Source: a bacterium
GTDB lineage: Bacteria; Chloroflexota; Chloroflexia; Thermomicrobiales; UBA6265
Reading direction: 5' to 3'
DNA: 5,780 bases
NCBI GenBank assembly: GCA_029977305.1
Contig: JAPOLF010000133.1
Coordinates: 1 to 5,780 of the forward strand
In this document: piece after piece, positions 1 through 5,558 of the stretch
Layout of the letters: each line of letters starts with the position of its first letter
Position numbering within the stretch: position 1 is the first letter of the stretch
Program-made: the position numbers and the translations under genes
The notes under the pieces: generated by a model
What the model was told of the DNA's origin: nothing
The model's database searches: none
The model's input: only the letters and a program-made list of their open reading frames with translations

Positions 1-2
1 AC

Positions 3-188
3 TTCGCGAGCGTCTGGGCGGTGTTGAAGCCGTTTCAGCCGCTGAGCCTGTTCAACTATTTCGATCCGGCGTCGGCACTGGTGCTCGGGAGTGTGAGCGT
101 GCGTGATCTGGCCGTGCTGGCGGTGGTGGGGGCGGTTGGCATCGCGATCGGCAGTTGGCGGTTCCGCACACGCGATCTTCCGGTCTGA
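3..188 (+). CDS. ABC-2-type transporter permease, C-terminal fragment
   Basis: Only the last 61 codons are present, ending in TGA; the gene begins left of the window. The peptide runs FASVWAVLKPFQPLSLFNYF, then DPASALVLGSVSVRDL, a last hydrophobic helix (about LAVLAVVGAVGIAIGSW) and the polar tail RFRTRDLPV. An 'LSLFNYFDP' segment followed by a final membrane helix and a W-x-F-x-x-R-D-L end is typical of ABC-2 family export permeases, the membrane subunits of ATP-driven drug, lipid or polysaccharide exporters. The substrate cannot be told from this piece. The ATP-binding partner is presumably upstream, outside the window. The gene is convergent with ilvD and separated from it by a strong stem-loop. 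The family call rests on the C-terminal pattern only, so it is moderately confident. Confidence 0.62.
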   Translation, partial: FASVWAVLKPFQPLSLFNYFDPASALVLGSVSVRDLAVLAVVGAVGIAIGSWRFRTRDLPV

Positions 189-201
189 CCAGCGCAACAG
201 C

Positions 202-236
202 AAACGGCCCCGAGGCGATGCGCCTCGGGGCCGTTT
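202..236. terminator. Bidirectional stem-loop terminator between convergent genes
   Basis: A perfect 16-bp inverted repeat, with arms at 202-217 (AAACGGCCCCGAGGCG) and 221-236 and a 3-nt loop (ATG at 218-220). It lies 13 bases after the permease stop and 16 bases beyond the ilvD stop on the other strand. The outer A/T pairs give a short U run (GTTT) on either strand, so it can end transcription from both sides. The U tract is short, as is usual in GC-rich genomes. The position between two convergent stop codons makes terminator by far the best reading. Confidence 0.85.
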
Positions 237-252
237 CCGTGGAAACCGGTTG

Positions 253-1974
253 TTAGATGTTGGCGCGAGTGACCGCACCCTCGTTGGCCTGCTCGACCAA
301 CGCGTAGTACTTCGCGAGGACGCCGGTGCGGTAATGCGGCGCAGGACGCTGCCACTTGCTCAGGCGCTGCGCGATCACTTCGTCGGAGAGCTCGACGTTG
401 AGGCCGCGCTTCTCGATGTCGATGACGATGATGTCGCCTTCCTCCAACGCGGCGATCGGACCGCCGATGGCGGCCTCGGGCGCCACGTGGCCGATCATCA
501 CGCCCTTGGTGGCGCCGGAGAAGCGGCCGTCGGTGATCAGGGCAACCGTGCCACCGAGGCCCGCGCCGACGAGCGCCGCGGTGACGCCGAGCATCTCCTG
601 CATGCCGGGGCCACCCTTGGGGCCCTCGTAGCGGATGACGACGACATCGCCCTCGTTGATCTCGTTGCGAAGGACCGCCTTGTGGGCCTCCGGCTCGCTG
701 TTGAAGACGCGCGCGGGTCCGCGGTGGATGTTGCGCTCGTAACCGAAGAGCTTGATGACGGCGCCATCGGGGGCGATGTTGCCTTTGAGGATGACGAGGC
801 CACCGGAATCCTTGAGCGGGTTGCCGAGTTCGCGCACGACTTCCTGCCCGGGAGTGGCGACGGCATCGGCGGCGTCCTCGGCAAGGGTGCGGCCAGTGAC
901 GGTGAGGGCGTCGTTGTGGAGGAGGCCGGCATCGACGAGGCGCTTGGCAGCGAGCTTGGTGCCCCCGGCCTTGTCGAGATCGGCGGCGGCGAAGCGGCCA
1001 CCCGGCATCATGTCGCAGTAGAGCGGGGTGCGGCGGGAAATCACATCGAAGTCATCGATGGTCAGCGGCACGCCAGCCTCGCGCGCGAGCGCAAGGAGGT
1101 GGAGCACGCTGTTGGTGGAACCGCCGGATGTGGCGACACCCGCGATCGCGTTCTCGAAGGACTTGCGATTGAGGATGTCGCTCGGGCGGATGCCGGCGCG
1201 CAGCACGTCCATGATGAGCTTGCCGACAGCGACGCCGACTTCATCCTTGCGCGCGTCCACGGCCGGCGGCGAGGCGGAGCCGAGCGGCGAGAGCCCGATG
1301 AACTCCATCGCCATCGCCATGGTGTTGGCGGTGTACTGGCCGCCGCAGGCGCCCGCACCCGGGCAGGCGGCGTCCTCGAGTTCCTTGAGTTCGGCGTCGG
1401 AGAGCTTGCCGGCGGCGTTGGCACCGATGGCCTCGTAGACGGAGCGGATGGTCACTTCCTTGCCGTGGAACTCGCCCGGGAGGATCGACCCGGAGTAGAG
1501 CAGCACAGTCGGGACGTTGACGCGCGTCGCGGCCATGGCGAGACCGGGAAGGGTCTTGTCGCAGGCGCCGATGCAGACGAGGGCATCAAACATGTGGCCA
1601 CGTGCAACCAACTCGACGGAGTCGGCGATGATTTCGCGGGAGATGAGGGAAGTCTTCATGCCCTCGGTGCCCATGGTGACGCCGTCGGAAATGGAGACCG
1701 TGTTGAGCTCCTGCGGGGTTCCACCGGCGGCGCGGATGCCGTCCTTGACGAACTTGGCGATGCGCCGCTGGTTGAGGTTGCAGGGCATCGTCTCGATCCA
1801 GCAGTGGGCGACGCCGATGATCGGCTTGCGCAGATCGTCATCGGTGAACCCGGTGCCCTTGAGCATGGCGCGGGCGCCGGCGCGATCGTTGCCATCGAGC
1901 ATGACGCGGCTCTTGTGCCGCATGTCGAACGTGCCGCCCACGGCACTGCCGGGCTTGTCGACGGAGGTGCTCAC
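253..1974 (-). CDS. ilvD: Dihydroxy-acid dehydratase, short [2Fe-2S]-type
   Basis: This 573-residue cytoplasmic enzyme dehydrates 2,3-dihydroxy-isovalerate and 2,3-dihydroxy-3-methylvalerate to the 2-oxo acids, the step before transamination in valine/isoleucine (and leucine/pantothenate) synthesis. All expected motifs are visible: PCN (C65), SISDGV (D97), GACDKTLPG (C138, K140), ACGGQYTANTMA (C210), SGGSTNSVLHLLA (about 282-294), PGMQEML (E460) and GRFSGATKG (S486). By analogy with characterised family members, the three cysteines bind the Fe-S cluster, D97, E460 and carbamylated K140 bind Mg2+, and S486 is the catalytic base. The CPGAGACGG form of the third cysteine motif, in place of the CPTCGSCSG of the 616-residue E. 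coli enzyme, points to the more oxygen-tolerant [2Fe-2S] class. The start is GTG, with GAGAAAGGA about 9 nt upstream. No other ilv gene is in the window. The gene is complete and intact. Confidence 0.97.
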   Translation of the reverse strand: MSTSVDKPGSAVGGTFDMRHKSRVMLDGNDRAGARAMLKGTGFTDDDLRKPIIGVAHCWIETMPCNLNQRRIAKFVKDGIRAAGGTPQELNTVSISDGVTMGTEGMKTSLISREIIADSVELVARGHMFDALVCIGACDKTLPGLAMAATRVNVPTVLLYSGSILPGEFHGKEVTIRSVYEAIGANAAGKLSDAELKELEDAACPGAGACGGQYTANTMAMAMEFIGLSPLGSASPPAVDARKDEVGVAVGKLIMDVLRAGIRPSDILNRKSFENAIAGVATSGGSTNSVLHLLALAREAGVPLTIDDFDVISRRTPLYCDMMPGGRFAAADLDKAGGTKLAAKRLVDAGLLHNDALTVTGRTLAEDAADAVATPGQEVVRELGNPLKDSGGLVILKGNIAPDGAVIKLFGYERNIHRGPARVFNSEPEAHKAVLRNEINEGDVVVIRYEGPKGGPGMQEMLGVTAALVGAGLGGTVALITDGRFSGATKGVMIGHVAPEAAIGGPIAALEEGDIIVIDIEKRGLNVELSDEVIAQRLSKWQRPAPHYRTGVLAKYYALVEQANEGAVTRANI

Positions 1975-1983
1975 CTGATCCGA

Positions 1984-1992
1984 TCCTTTCTC
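1984..1992 (-). promoter_or_regulatory. Ribosome-binding site of ilvD
   Basis: On the - strand GAGAAAGGA precedes the GTG start by nine bases, which fixes the start at 1974. The spacer carries GATCGGATC, also found in front of the sugar-binding-protein start (see findings). Confidence 0.7.
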
Positions 1993-2065
1993 GATGCGAC
2001 TGCAGCACGAGCGGCTCGGAGCACGCCGGGGTCCCGGGGCGCTGCGGCCTGCGTCTCGGCAGTTT

Positions 2066-2084
2066 CCCCCGTTCAGTCAGGGGG
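2066..2084. other. Small GC hairpin in the ilvD upstream region
   Basis: The arms CCCCC (2066-2070) and GGGGG (2080-2084) enclose a 9-base loop within the 151-base gap between the YtxH-like gene and ilvD. No T run follows on the - strand (it continues AAACTG), so it is not a convincing terminator of the upstream gene. It could be a leader hairpin of ilvD. I found no T-box signature, leader peptide or confident promoter in this gap. The only other thing noted is a repeated 8-mer, CTCGGCAG, at 2055-2062 and 2111-2118. Confidence 0.35.
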
Positions 2085-2125
2085 CGCAAGATGACGAGTG
2101 TCCCGATCCGCTCGGCAGATCAGTG

Positions 2126-2461
2126 TCAGTTTCGTTCGGGCTTGGCTGATGGGGGTGGCACGCTGAGGGAATCGGCGGCCAACGCGGCGAGGGCGTCTTG
2201 CTTGGCGCGGGCGGCTTCAGAGAGTTCCGCGGCGAAGGAGGAACCGCTGCCCGTTTCCTCGCGGTAACGGCGGACCAACGATTCTTCGGCCTCCGCTTGC
2301 GCGACGGCACCCGCAGCGATGATCTCGTCGTAGCGGCGCTTGATGCGGGCGCGCAATTGCTCCCCGCTCTCGGTGGCGGCCATCTGGGCGACGGCGGCTC
2401 CCACCAAGAAGCCGAGTGTGCCGCCTGCGCCGAAGGAGACGATGCGCTTTCCTGCTCCCAT
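2126..2461 (-). CDS. Small YtxH-like membrane protein, function unknown
   Basis: A 111-residue protein. It begins MGAGKRIVSFGAGGTLGFLV, which runs into a glycine/alanine-rich hydrophobic segment (about residues 8-28). This is followed by ESGEQLRARIKRRYDEI and an alanine-rich, charged, probably helical stretch (about 30-90), then a polar proline-containing tail. One N-terminal membrane segment, then 'SG-x-x-LR' and a helical cytoplasmic part, is the layout of YtxH-type proteins, a family without a firm biochemical role. The chosen ATG is preceded by GAGGGAG at 6-nt spacing. A longer version could start at the GTG at 2515, whose GTGA would overlap the stop of the upstream solenoid gene, but it has no good ribosome-binding site and adds 18 polar residues. 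It is probably cotranscribed with the solenoid gene 50 bases upstream. The family call is tentative; the reading frame is solid. Confidence 0.65.
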   Translation of the reverse strand: MGAGKRIVSFGAGGTLGFLVGAAVAQMAATESGEQLRARIKRRYDEIIAAGAVAQAEAEESLVRRYREETGSGSSFAAELSEAARAKQDALAALAADSLSVPPPSAKPERN

Positions 2462-2511
2462 GACGTGCTCCCTCAGCCCCGTGGACGTGCGGTCGGGGCG
2501 AGCCGCGTTGA

Positions 2512-3042
2512 TCACGAACGACGACGAAAGAGTCTTCCTGCGCCAAGGAGCACGGCACCAATGCCGAGTCCGAGGGCGAGTGCGCTGGCGGGGGTCAGGA
2601 TGGCCCGCACCCCCTCCCCTGCCCCGAGGACGATCTTGGTGGACGAGTCGACGGTGACGTTGCGGGCATTGAGGAAGACCACGGCTGACATGCTCACCTG
2701 CGCGGTGTCGGTTGCGAGATGGACGACGGAGGACTGGTGAGCCGACGTCGATCCGCTGGTGAGGGTGAGAACACCCGTGTTGGTGATCTGCGCGGATTGC
2801 GCTTGCACCGAGCGGATGCCGGAGTTGGTGACGGTGACCCGTTTGGCATCGATGTGCTCGACGCCTGCGTGCTCCATGGTGACGTGATCGGCATGAACGG
2901 TGCCGACGTCGCGGCGGAGCAACTCCACCGATTCGACCGGTTCGGTGCCGGAGTGGTCACGGGCGACGACGGTGGGGAAGACGTCAATCGCGATGACGTC
3001 CTCGTCGCGCTCAGCGGGTGGCGGGTGGGTGCCGTTGGTCAC
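2512..3042 (-). CDS. Tail-anchored 15-residue-repeat beta-solenoid protein, function unknown
   Basis: A 176-residue protein with no catalytic motif that I recognise. Residues 1-35 form a polar, Pro- and Asp/Glu-containing leader without a signal peptide. Six 15-residue units follow without a gap: 46-60, 61-75, 76-90, 91-105, 106-120 and 121-135, with a partial unit before (36-45) and a short cap after. Each unit splits into three 5-residue sides with hydrophobic or small residues at positions 1 and 4, for example VEHID-AKRVT-VTNSG. That pattern predicts a three-sided beta-solenoid about seven turns long. Residues about 148-170 (ILTPASALALGLGIGAVLLG) form one membrane helix, ending in RLFRRRS. 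A tail anchor suggests the solenoid lies at the membrane, but which face is uncertain: the basic C-terminus favours an inside tail, while the lack of a signal peptide favours an inside N-terminal domain. The start is GTG with AGGGAG at 7-nt spacing. From memory, comparable uncharacterised repeat proteins occur in Chloroflexota. Confidence 0.75.
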   Translation of the reverse strand: MTNGTHPPPAERDEDVIAIDVFPTVVARDHSGTEPVESVELLRRDVGTVHADHVTMEHAGVEHIDAKRVTVTNSGIRSVQAQSAQITNTGVLTLTSGSTSAHQSSVVHLATDTAQVSMSAVVFLNARNVTVDSSTKIVLGAGEGVRAILTPASALALGLGIGAVLLGAGRLFRRRS

Positions 3043-3049
3043 CTGCGTA

Positions 3050-3118
3050 CTCCCTGGCGAGGGTCAACATTGATCGGCGGGGCCATGGACCTCCGCCGGG
3101 GAGCAGTGTAGCAGGGAG
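3050..3118 (-). promoter_or_regulatory. Leader of solenoid gene: RBS with complementary upstream heptamer
   Basis: In the transcript, CAGGGAG (plus 3050-3056) is the Shine-Dalgarno site of the solenoid gene. Its exact complement CTCCCTG lies upstream at plus 3112-3118. Between them is an imperfect hairpin with arms CGGCGG/CCGCCG (plus 3075-3080 and 3093-3098). Together they could form a closed structure hiding the ribosome-binding site, provided transcripts run through from malF. The inner hairpin might instead be a weak terminator of the sugar operon, although no good U run follows it. The pairing is seen in the sequence; its role is inferred. Confidence 0.35.
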
Positions 3119-3126
3119 CTGTGGGG

Positions 3127-4056
3127 CTAGGCGTTTTCGTCCTGCAGGAAGCGGACGAGGATGATCACGAGGACGAGGATCACAGCCAAGAGGAGGAAGG
3201 AGGCTGCCGCGGCGCGGCCCATCTCCAGCGAGGTGAAGGCGGATTTCCAGATGGTGTAGGAGACGGTTTCGGTGGCGGTGCCGGGACCGCCGCGGGTGAG
3301 GATGTAGATGAGGTCGTACGTCTTCATCGCGGCGATGAGGCGGATGAGGACGGCGACGAGGAGGACCGGGGTGAGCATCGGCAGGGTCACGGAGCGGAAC
3401 GTTTGCCAACTACTCGCGCCGTCGACCATCGATGCCTCGATGGGATCGCGTGGGAGCGCGGTGAGGCCGGCGAGGATGACAACGATCATGAGCGAGGTTT
3501 CGTGCCAGACGTCAACACCGATGACGGTCATCATCGCGGTGTGGAGTCCGGCGAGCCACTCCTGCGGCGGGAGGCCGAGGGTGGTGAGGAGCCAGTTCAC
3601 GGCACCAAGGTCCGGATGGAGCAACAGGCGCCAGATCAGGCCGACGGCGATCGGGCTGACAAGGAGTGGGATGAGCAGAATCGAGAGGTAGATGTTCTTG
3701 AATCGGAGGTTCGGTTGATTGAGGAGGAGCGAGAGGCCAAGCGCCACGATCAACTCGAGGACGACGACACTCGCGCTGTAGATCGCGGTGTTTTTCGCGG
3801 CGATCTGGAGCAATTCAGTGGAGAGCGTCTTGGCGTAGTTGGCCCAGCCGGTGAAGTCGCCGATGCCACCTTCGGTCAAGTCGTAATCGTGAACAGAGAC
3901 GTAGAGGGCGAAGAACAACGGGAACGCGACCACGATGCCCATCGCGACGAGTGTGGGCACGGTCATCGCCCACCCGAATCCGCGACCGCGATTGCGGGGC
4001 GGCTTGTTCGGGAGGTGGGCGGTCTCGGTGGTGAGGAGAGGGACGTCGACGCTCAT
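3127..4056 (-). CDS. Carbohydrate ABC importer permease, MalF-type
   Basis: A 309-residue inner-membrane subunit of a CUT1 (MalFG-type) sugar importer. It forms the channel with the MalG-type subunit and accepts sugar from the binding protein. Six hydrophobic segments are visible (about 28-54, 89-112, 122-142, 173-199, 229-249, 281-303). The cytoplasmic coupling loop that docks on the ATPase carries a clear EAA motif at 207-226: E207-A-S-x-x-D-G-A, then W217, F220 and P226. RGGPGTATETVSYTIWKSAF (255-274) is a conserved stretch of MalF-type permeases before the last helix. The short N-terminus (about 28 residues before the first helix) is usual outside enterobacterial MalF. The start is ATG with GGAG only 4 nt upstream, and a CTCC just before it could pair with that GGAG, consistent with lower translation than the binding protein. 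No ATPase gene is present, and the substrate is not predictable. Confidence 0.93.
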   Translation of the reverse strand: MSVDVPLLTTETAHLPNKPPRNRGRGFGWAMTVPTLVAMGIVVAFPLFFALYVSVHDYDLTEGGIGDFTGWANYAKTLSTELLQIAAKNTAIYSASVVVLELIVALGLSLLLNQPNLRFKNIYLSILLIPLLVSPIAVGLIWRLLLHPDLGAVNWLLTTLGLPPQEWLAGLHTAMMTVIGVDVWHETSLMIVVILAGLTALPRDPIEASMVDGASSWQTFRSVTLPMLTPVLLVAVLIRLIAAMKTYDLIYILTRGGPGTATETVSYTIWKSAFTSLEMGRAAAASFLLLAVILVLVIILVRFLQDENA

Positions 4057-4078
4057 GGGGCTCCGGATTCGAGGAGGT

Positions 4079-4106
4079 GCGGGGCCCGGGCGAACCCGGA
4101 CCCCGC
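4079..4106 (-). promoter_or_regulatory. Intercistronic hairpin between binding-protein and permease genes
   Basis: The arms GCGGGG-C-CCGGG (4079-4090) and CCCGG-A-CCCCGC (4095-4106) pair over 11 bp with one C/A mismatch and a 4-nt loop (CGAA). It lies 7 bases after the binding-protein stop. No T run follows in the direction of transcription, so full termination is unlikely. Similar hairpins in other sugar operons (classically malE-malF) protect the binding-protein mRNA 3' end or attenuate downstream transcription, giving excess binding protein over permease. That role here is an inference. Confidence 0.6.
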
Positions 4107-4113
4107 GAGATGA

Positions 4114-5457
4114 CTAGAGGAGATCCTTGAGTTCGGCGGCGGCACCGTCCATCGCTTCCTGCGCGGACTTTGCACCGGAGACGCACTCGGAGAGGTAGCG
4201 GCCCATGATCTCGACGAGGGACGCCTGCTTGGTGACGGCCGGGAGACCCTTGCCGGTCTCGATGAGATCGAGCGCCTGCGACATCCACGGGTACTTCTCG
4301 ATGTACTCCGGGTTCTCGTAAGGCGCCTTCTGGGCGGCGACACCACCGGCGAGGGCGCGGCGCATGACGATGTCGGGAGACTCGACCCACTTGAGGAACT
4401 CGCCCGCCGCCCCCGGGTTCGGGGAGCTGACCGGGATGCCCCACGACCAGAGGCCGGTGAGGCCGGTGCCGCCCGGCATGACCGTGAGTGCGTTCATGCC
4501 CTTGACCTGGCTGTCCTCGGAATCGTTGAAGGCGTTGAGCATGAAGAGGTAGCTAATCATGCTGAAAGCCTTGCCCTGCATGTAGGTGGCCATGGTGTCG
4601 TTGAGATCGGCACCGGCGGCGCCCGGCTGGGCGGCGTTGTTCACGCAGTCGGCGTAGAGCTGGGCGATCTTGACGCCGAGTTCCTGATTGATGATCGGCT
4701 CGGTCATCTCGGCGTTGTAGTAGTCACCGCCGGCGCCGTAGAGGAAGTTGCAGAACTCCATGACGATGGGATCGACCTGCTGGGCCTGCATCGCGGCGCC
4801 ATAGATGTCCTGGCCGCTCTGGGAGACGGCGGTGGCCATCGCGACGTATTCCTCGACGCTGGTGGGAAGGGCGAGGTCCTTGCCGGCGACGCCTTTGTAG
4901 GCAGCAGCGAAGTCAGCGTTGTCGACGAGGTCTGTCCGGTAGATGAGGCCCATCGGGTACGGGTACATCGGGATGTAGAACACAGAGCCATCGACCTCGG
5001 AGCCGATCTTGAGGGTGGCAGGAATGTAGTTGTCGAGGTTGAGCGCGCCATTGGATCCGGCGATCAGCTCATCGAGCTTGGTCATCCAGCCGGAGCGAGC
5101 GAACTCGTTGATCCAGTAGAAGTCGACCTCGAGCACGTCGTAGGAGCCGTTGCCCTCACCAGCGGCGAGCTGCGGCACGAGCTTCTCGTGCATAACGCCG
5201 TAGTTGACCTTCTCGAAATTGACGTTGATGCCGGTGGCCTCGGTGAACTCGGGGAGCATGTCCTCGATGGCCGTGGTCTCGAGCAGATCCTCCATCAAGA
5301 GGTTGAGGGTGGTTCCCTCGTATTCACGGGAGAGCTCCACACCCTGCGCCATGGCGCGGAGGGCGCGGCCACCCATGGCGAGCGCGAATGCCGTTGCGGC
5401 CGAGGCCTGCAGCACGCGCCGTCGATTCGCCGGTTGACGCAACACGGTCGGTTCCAC
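4114..5457 (-). CDS. Extracellular sugar-binding protein of an ABC importer (Tat-exported)
   Basis: A 447-residue family-1 solute-binding protein (UgpB/MalE-like), which captures a sugar or oligosaccharide outside the membrane and delivers it to the MalF/MalG-type permeases. The N-terminus has a twin-arginine signal, NRRRVLQAS (11-19), then a hydrophobic core (20-30) and a likely cleavage after A-M-A (35-37). The mature part has the family's typical start, LPEFTEATGINVNFEKVNYG (68-87), then EKLVPQLAAG (91-100) and YDVLEVDFYWINEFARSGW (106-124). Candidate ligand-stacking aromatics are W115, the MYPYP segment (164-168), W337 and W339. GLWSWGIPVSSPNPGAAGEF and LKWVESPDI (335-363) match the conserved C-terminal lobe. 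There is no lipobox cysteine in the signal region. The start is GTG with a very strong AAGGAGG at 8-nt spacing, fitting high expression. The gene lies between the malG- and malF-type genes. Specificity is unknown. Confidence 0.93.
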   Translation of the reverse strand: MEPTVLRQPANRRRVLQASAATAFALAMGGRALRAMAQGVELSREYEGTTLNLLMEDLLETTAIEDMLPEFTEATGINVNFEKVNYGVMHEKLVPQLAAGEGNGSYDVLEVDFYWINEFARSGWMTKLDELIAGSNGALNLDNYIPATLKIGSEVDGSVFYIPMYPYPMGLIYRTDLVDNADFAAAYKGVAGKDLALPTSVEEYVAMATAVSQSGQDIYGAAMQAQQVDPIVMEFCNFLYGAGGDYYNAEMTEPIINQELGVKIAQLYADCVNNAAQPGAAGADLNDTMATYMQGKAFSMISYLFMLNAFNDSEDSQVKGMNALTVMPGGTGLTGLWSWGIPVSSPNPGAAGEFLKWVESPDIVMRRALAGGVAAQKAPYENPEYIEKYPWMSQALDLIETGKGLPAVTKQASLVEIMGRYLSECVSGAKSAQEAMDGAAAELKDLL

Positions 5458-5465
5458 GATCCGAT

Positions 5466-5472
5466 CCTCCTT
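5466..5472 (-). promoter_or_regulatory. Strong ribosome-binding site of the sugar-binding-protein gene
   Basis: AAGGAGG on the - strand, 8 bases before the GTG start at 5457. It is a full match to the 16S rRNA anti-Shine-Dalgarno sequence and decides the GTG start. A stable GGTGCC/GGCACC hairpin ends directly at its upstream edge. Confidence 0.85.
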
Positions 5473-5514
5473 GGTGCCCTCGGCACCGTTGAGCGTTTGC
5501 CGAGGCCCGGTGCC
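5473..5514 (-). promoter_or_regulatory. Leader with mutually exclusive hairpins before the binding-protein gene
   Basis: In the 101-base gap after malG the transcript can form GGUGCC/GGCACC (plus 5482-5487 with 5473-5478, 3-nt loop). Alternatively it can form CCUCGGCA/UGCCGAGG (plus 5498-5505 with 5478-5485, perfect 8 bp, 12-nt loop). A third pairing, GGCACC (plus 5509-5514) with GGUGCC (5482-5487), competes with both. The first ends immediately beside the Shine-Dalgarno site. This may be an intercistronic mRNA-stabilising or processing element, or a switch. No known riboswitch class was recognised, and such pairings are not rare in GC-rich DNA. Confidence 0.4.
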
Positions 5515-5558
5515 TCAGCTTGTTCGCCGACGCCGCACGCCAACGTGGCGGCGGTCGA

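Noticed and set aside
103..2094. A 663-codon open frame on the + strand opposite ilvD
   Set aside because: Its codons are exactly in register with ilvD codons, so its stops would require TTA, CTA or TCA in ilvD, which are rare in GC-rich genes. The translation is low-complexity (D/G/A/R-rich) with no recognisable motif, whereas ilvD is unmistakable.
1975..2125. T-box or ilv leader-peptide attenuator upstream of ilvD
   Set aside because: There is no specifier/antiterminator signature, no branched-chain-codon-rich short frame, and no hairpin followed by a T run.
2560..2910. Ice-binding protein resemblance (15-residue loops with several T-x-T motifs)
   Set aside because: Insect antifreeze solenoids keep T-x-T in one register on one face. 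Here the T-x-T occurrences fall at different positions of successive units, and some units have none.
3105..3110. Possible -10 box TACACT (extended TG) upstream of the solenoid gene
   Set aside because: No acceptable -35 element lies at 16-18 bases, so it was not listed as a promoter.
2198..3111. Open frames on the + strand opposite the YtxH-like and solenoid genes
   Set aside because: They are also in codon register with the - strand genes and lack ribosome-binding sites. The repeat pattern, membrane segments and Shine-Dalgarno sites all support the - strand.
3121..4113. A 330-codon open frame on the + strand opposite the MalF-type gene
   Set aside because: It has the same register effect. 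The translation is a highly charged D/E/R/G mixture without domain features, and the other strand encodes a clear six-helix permease.
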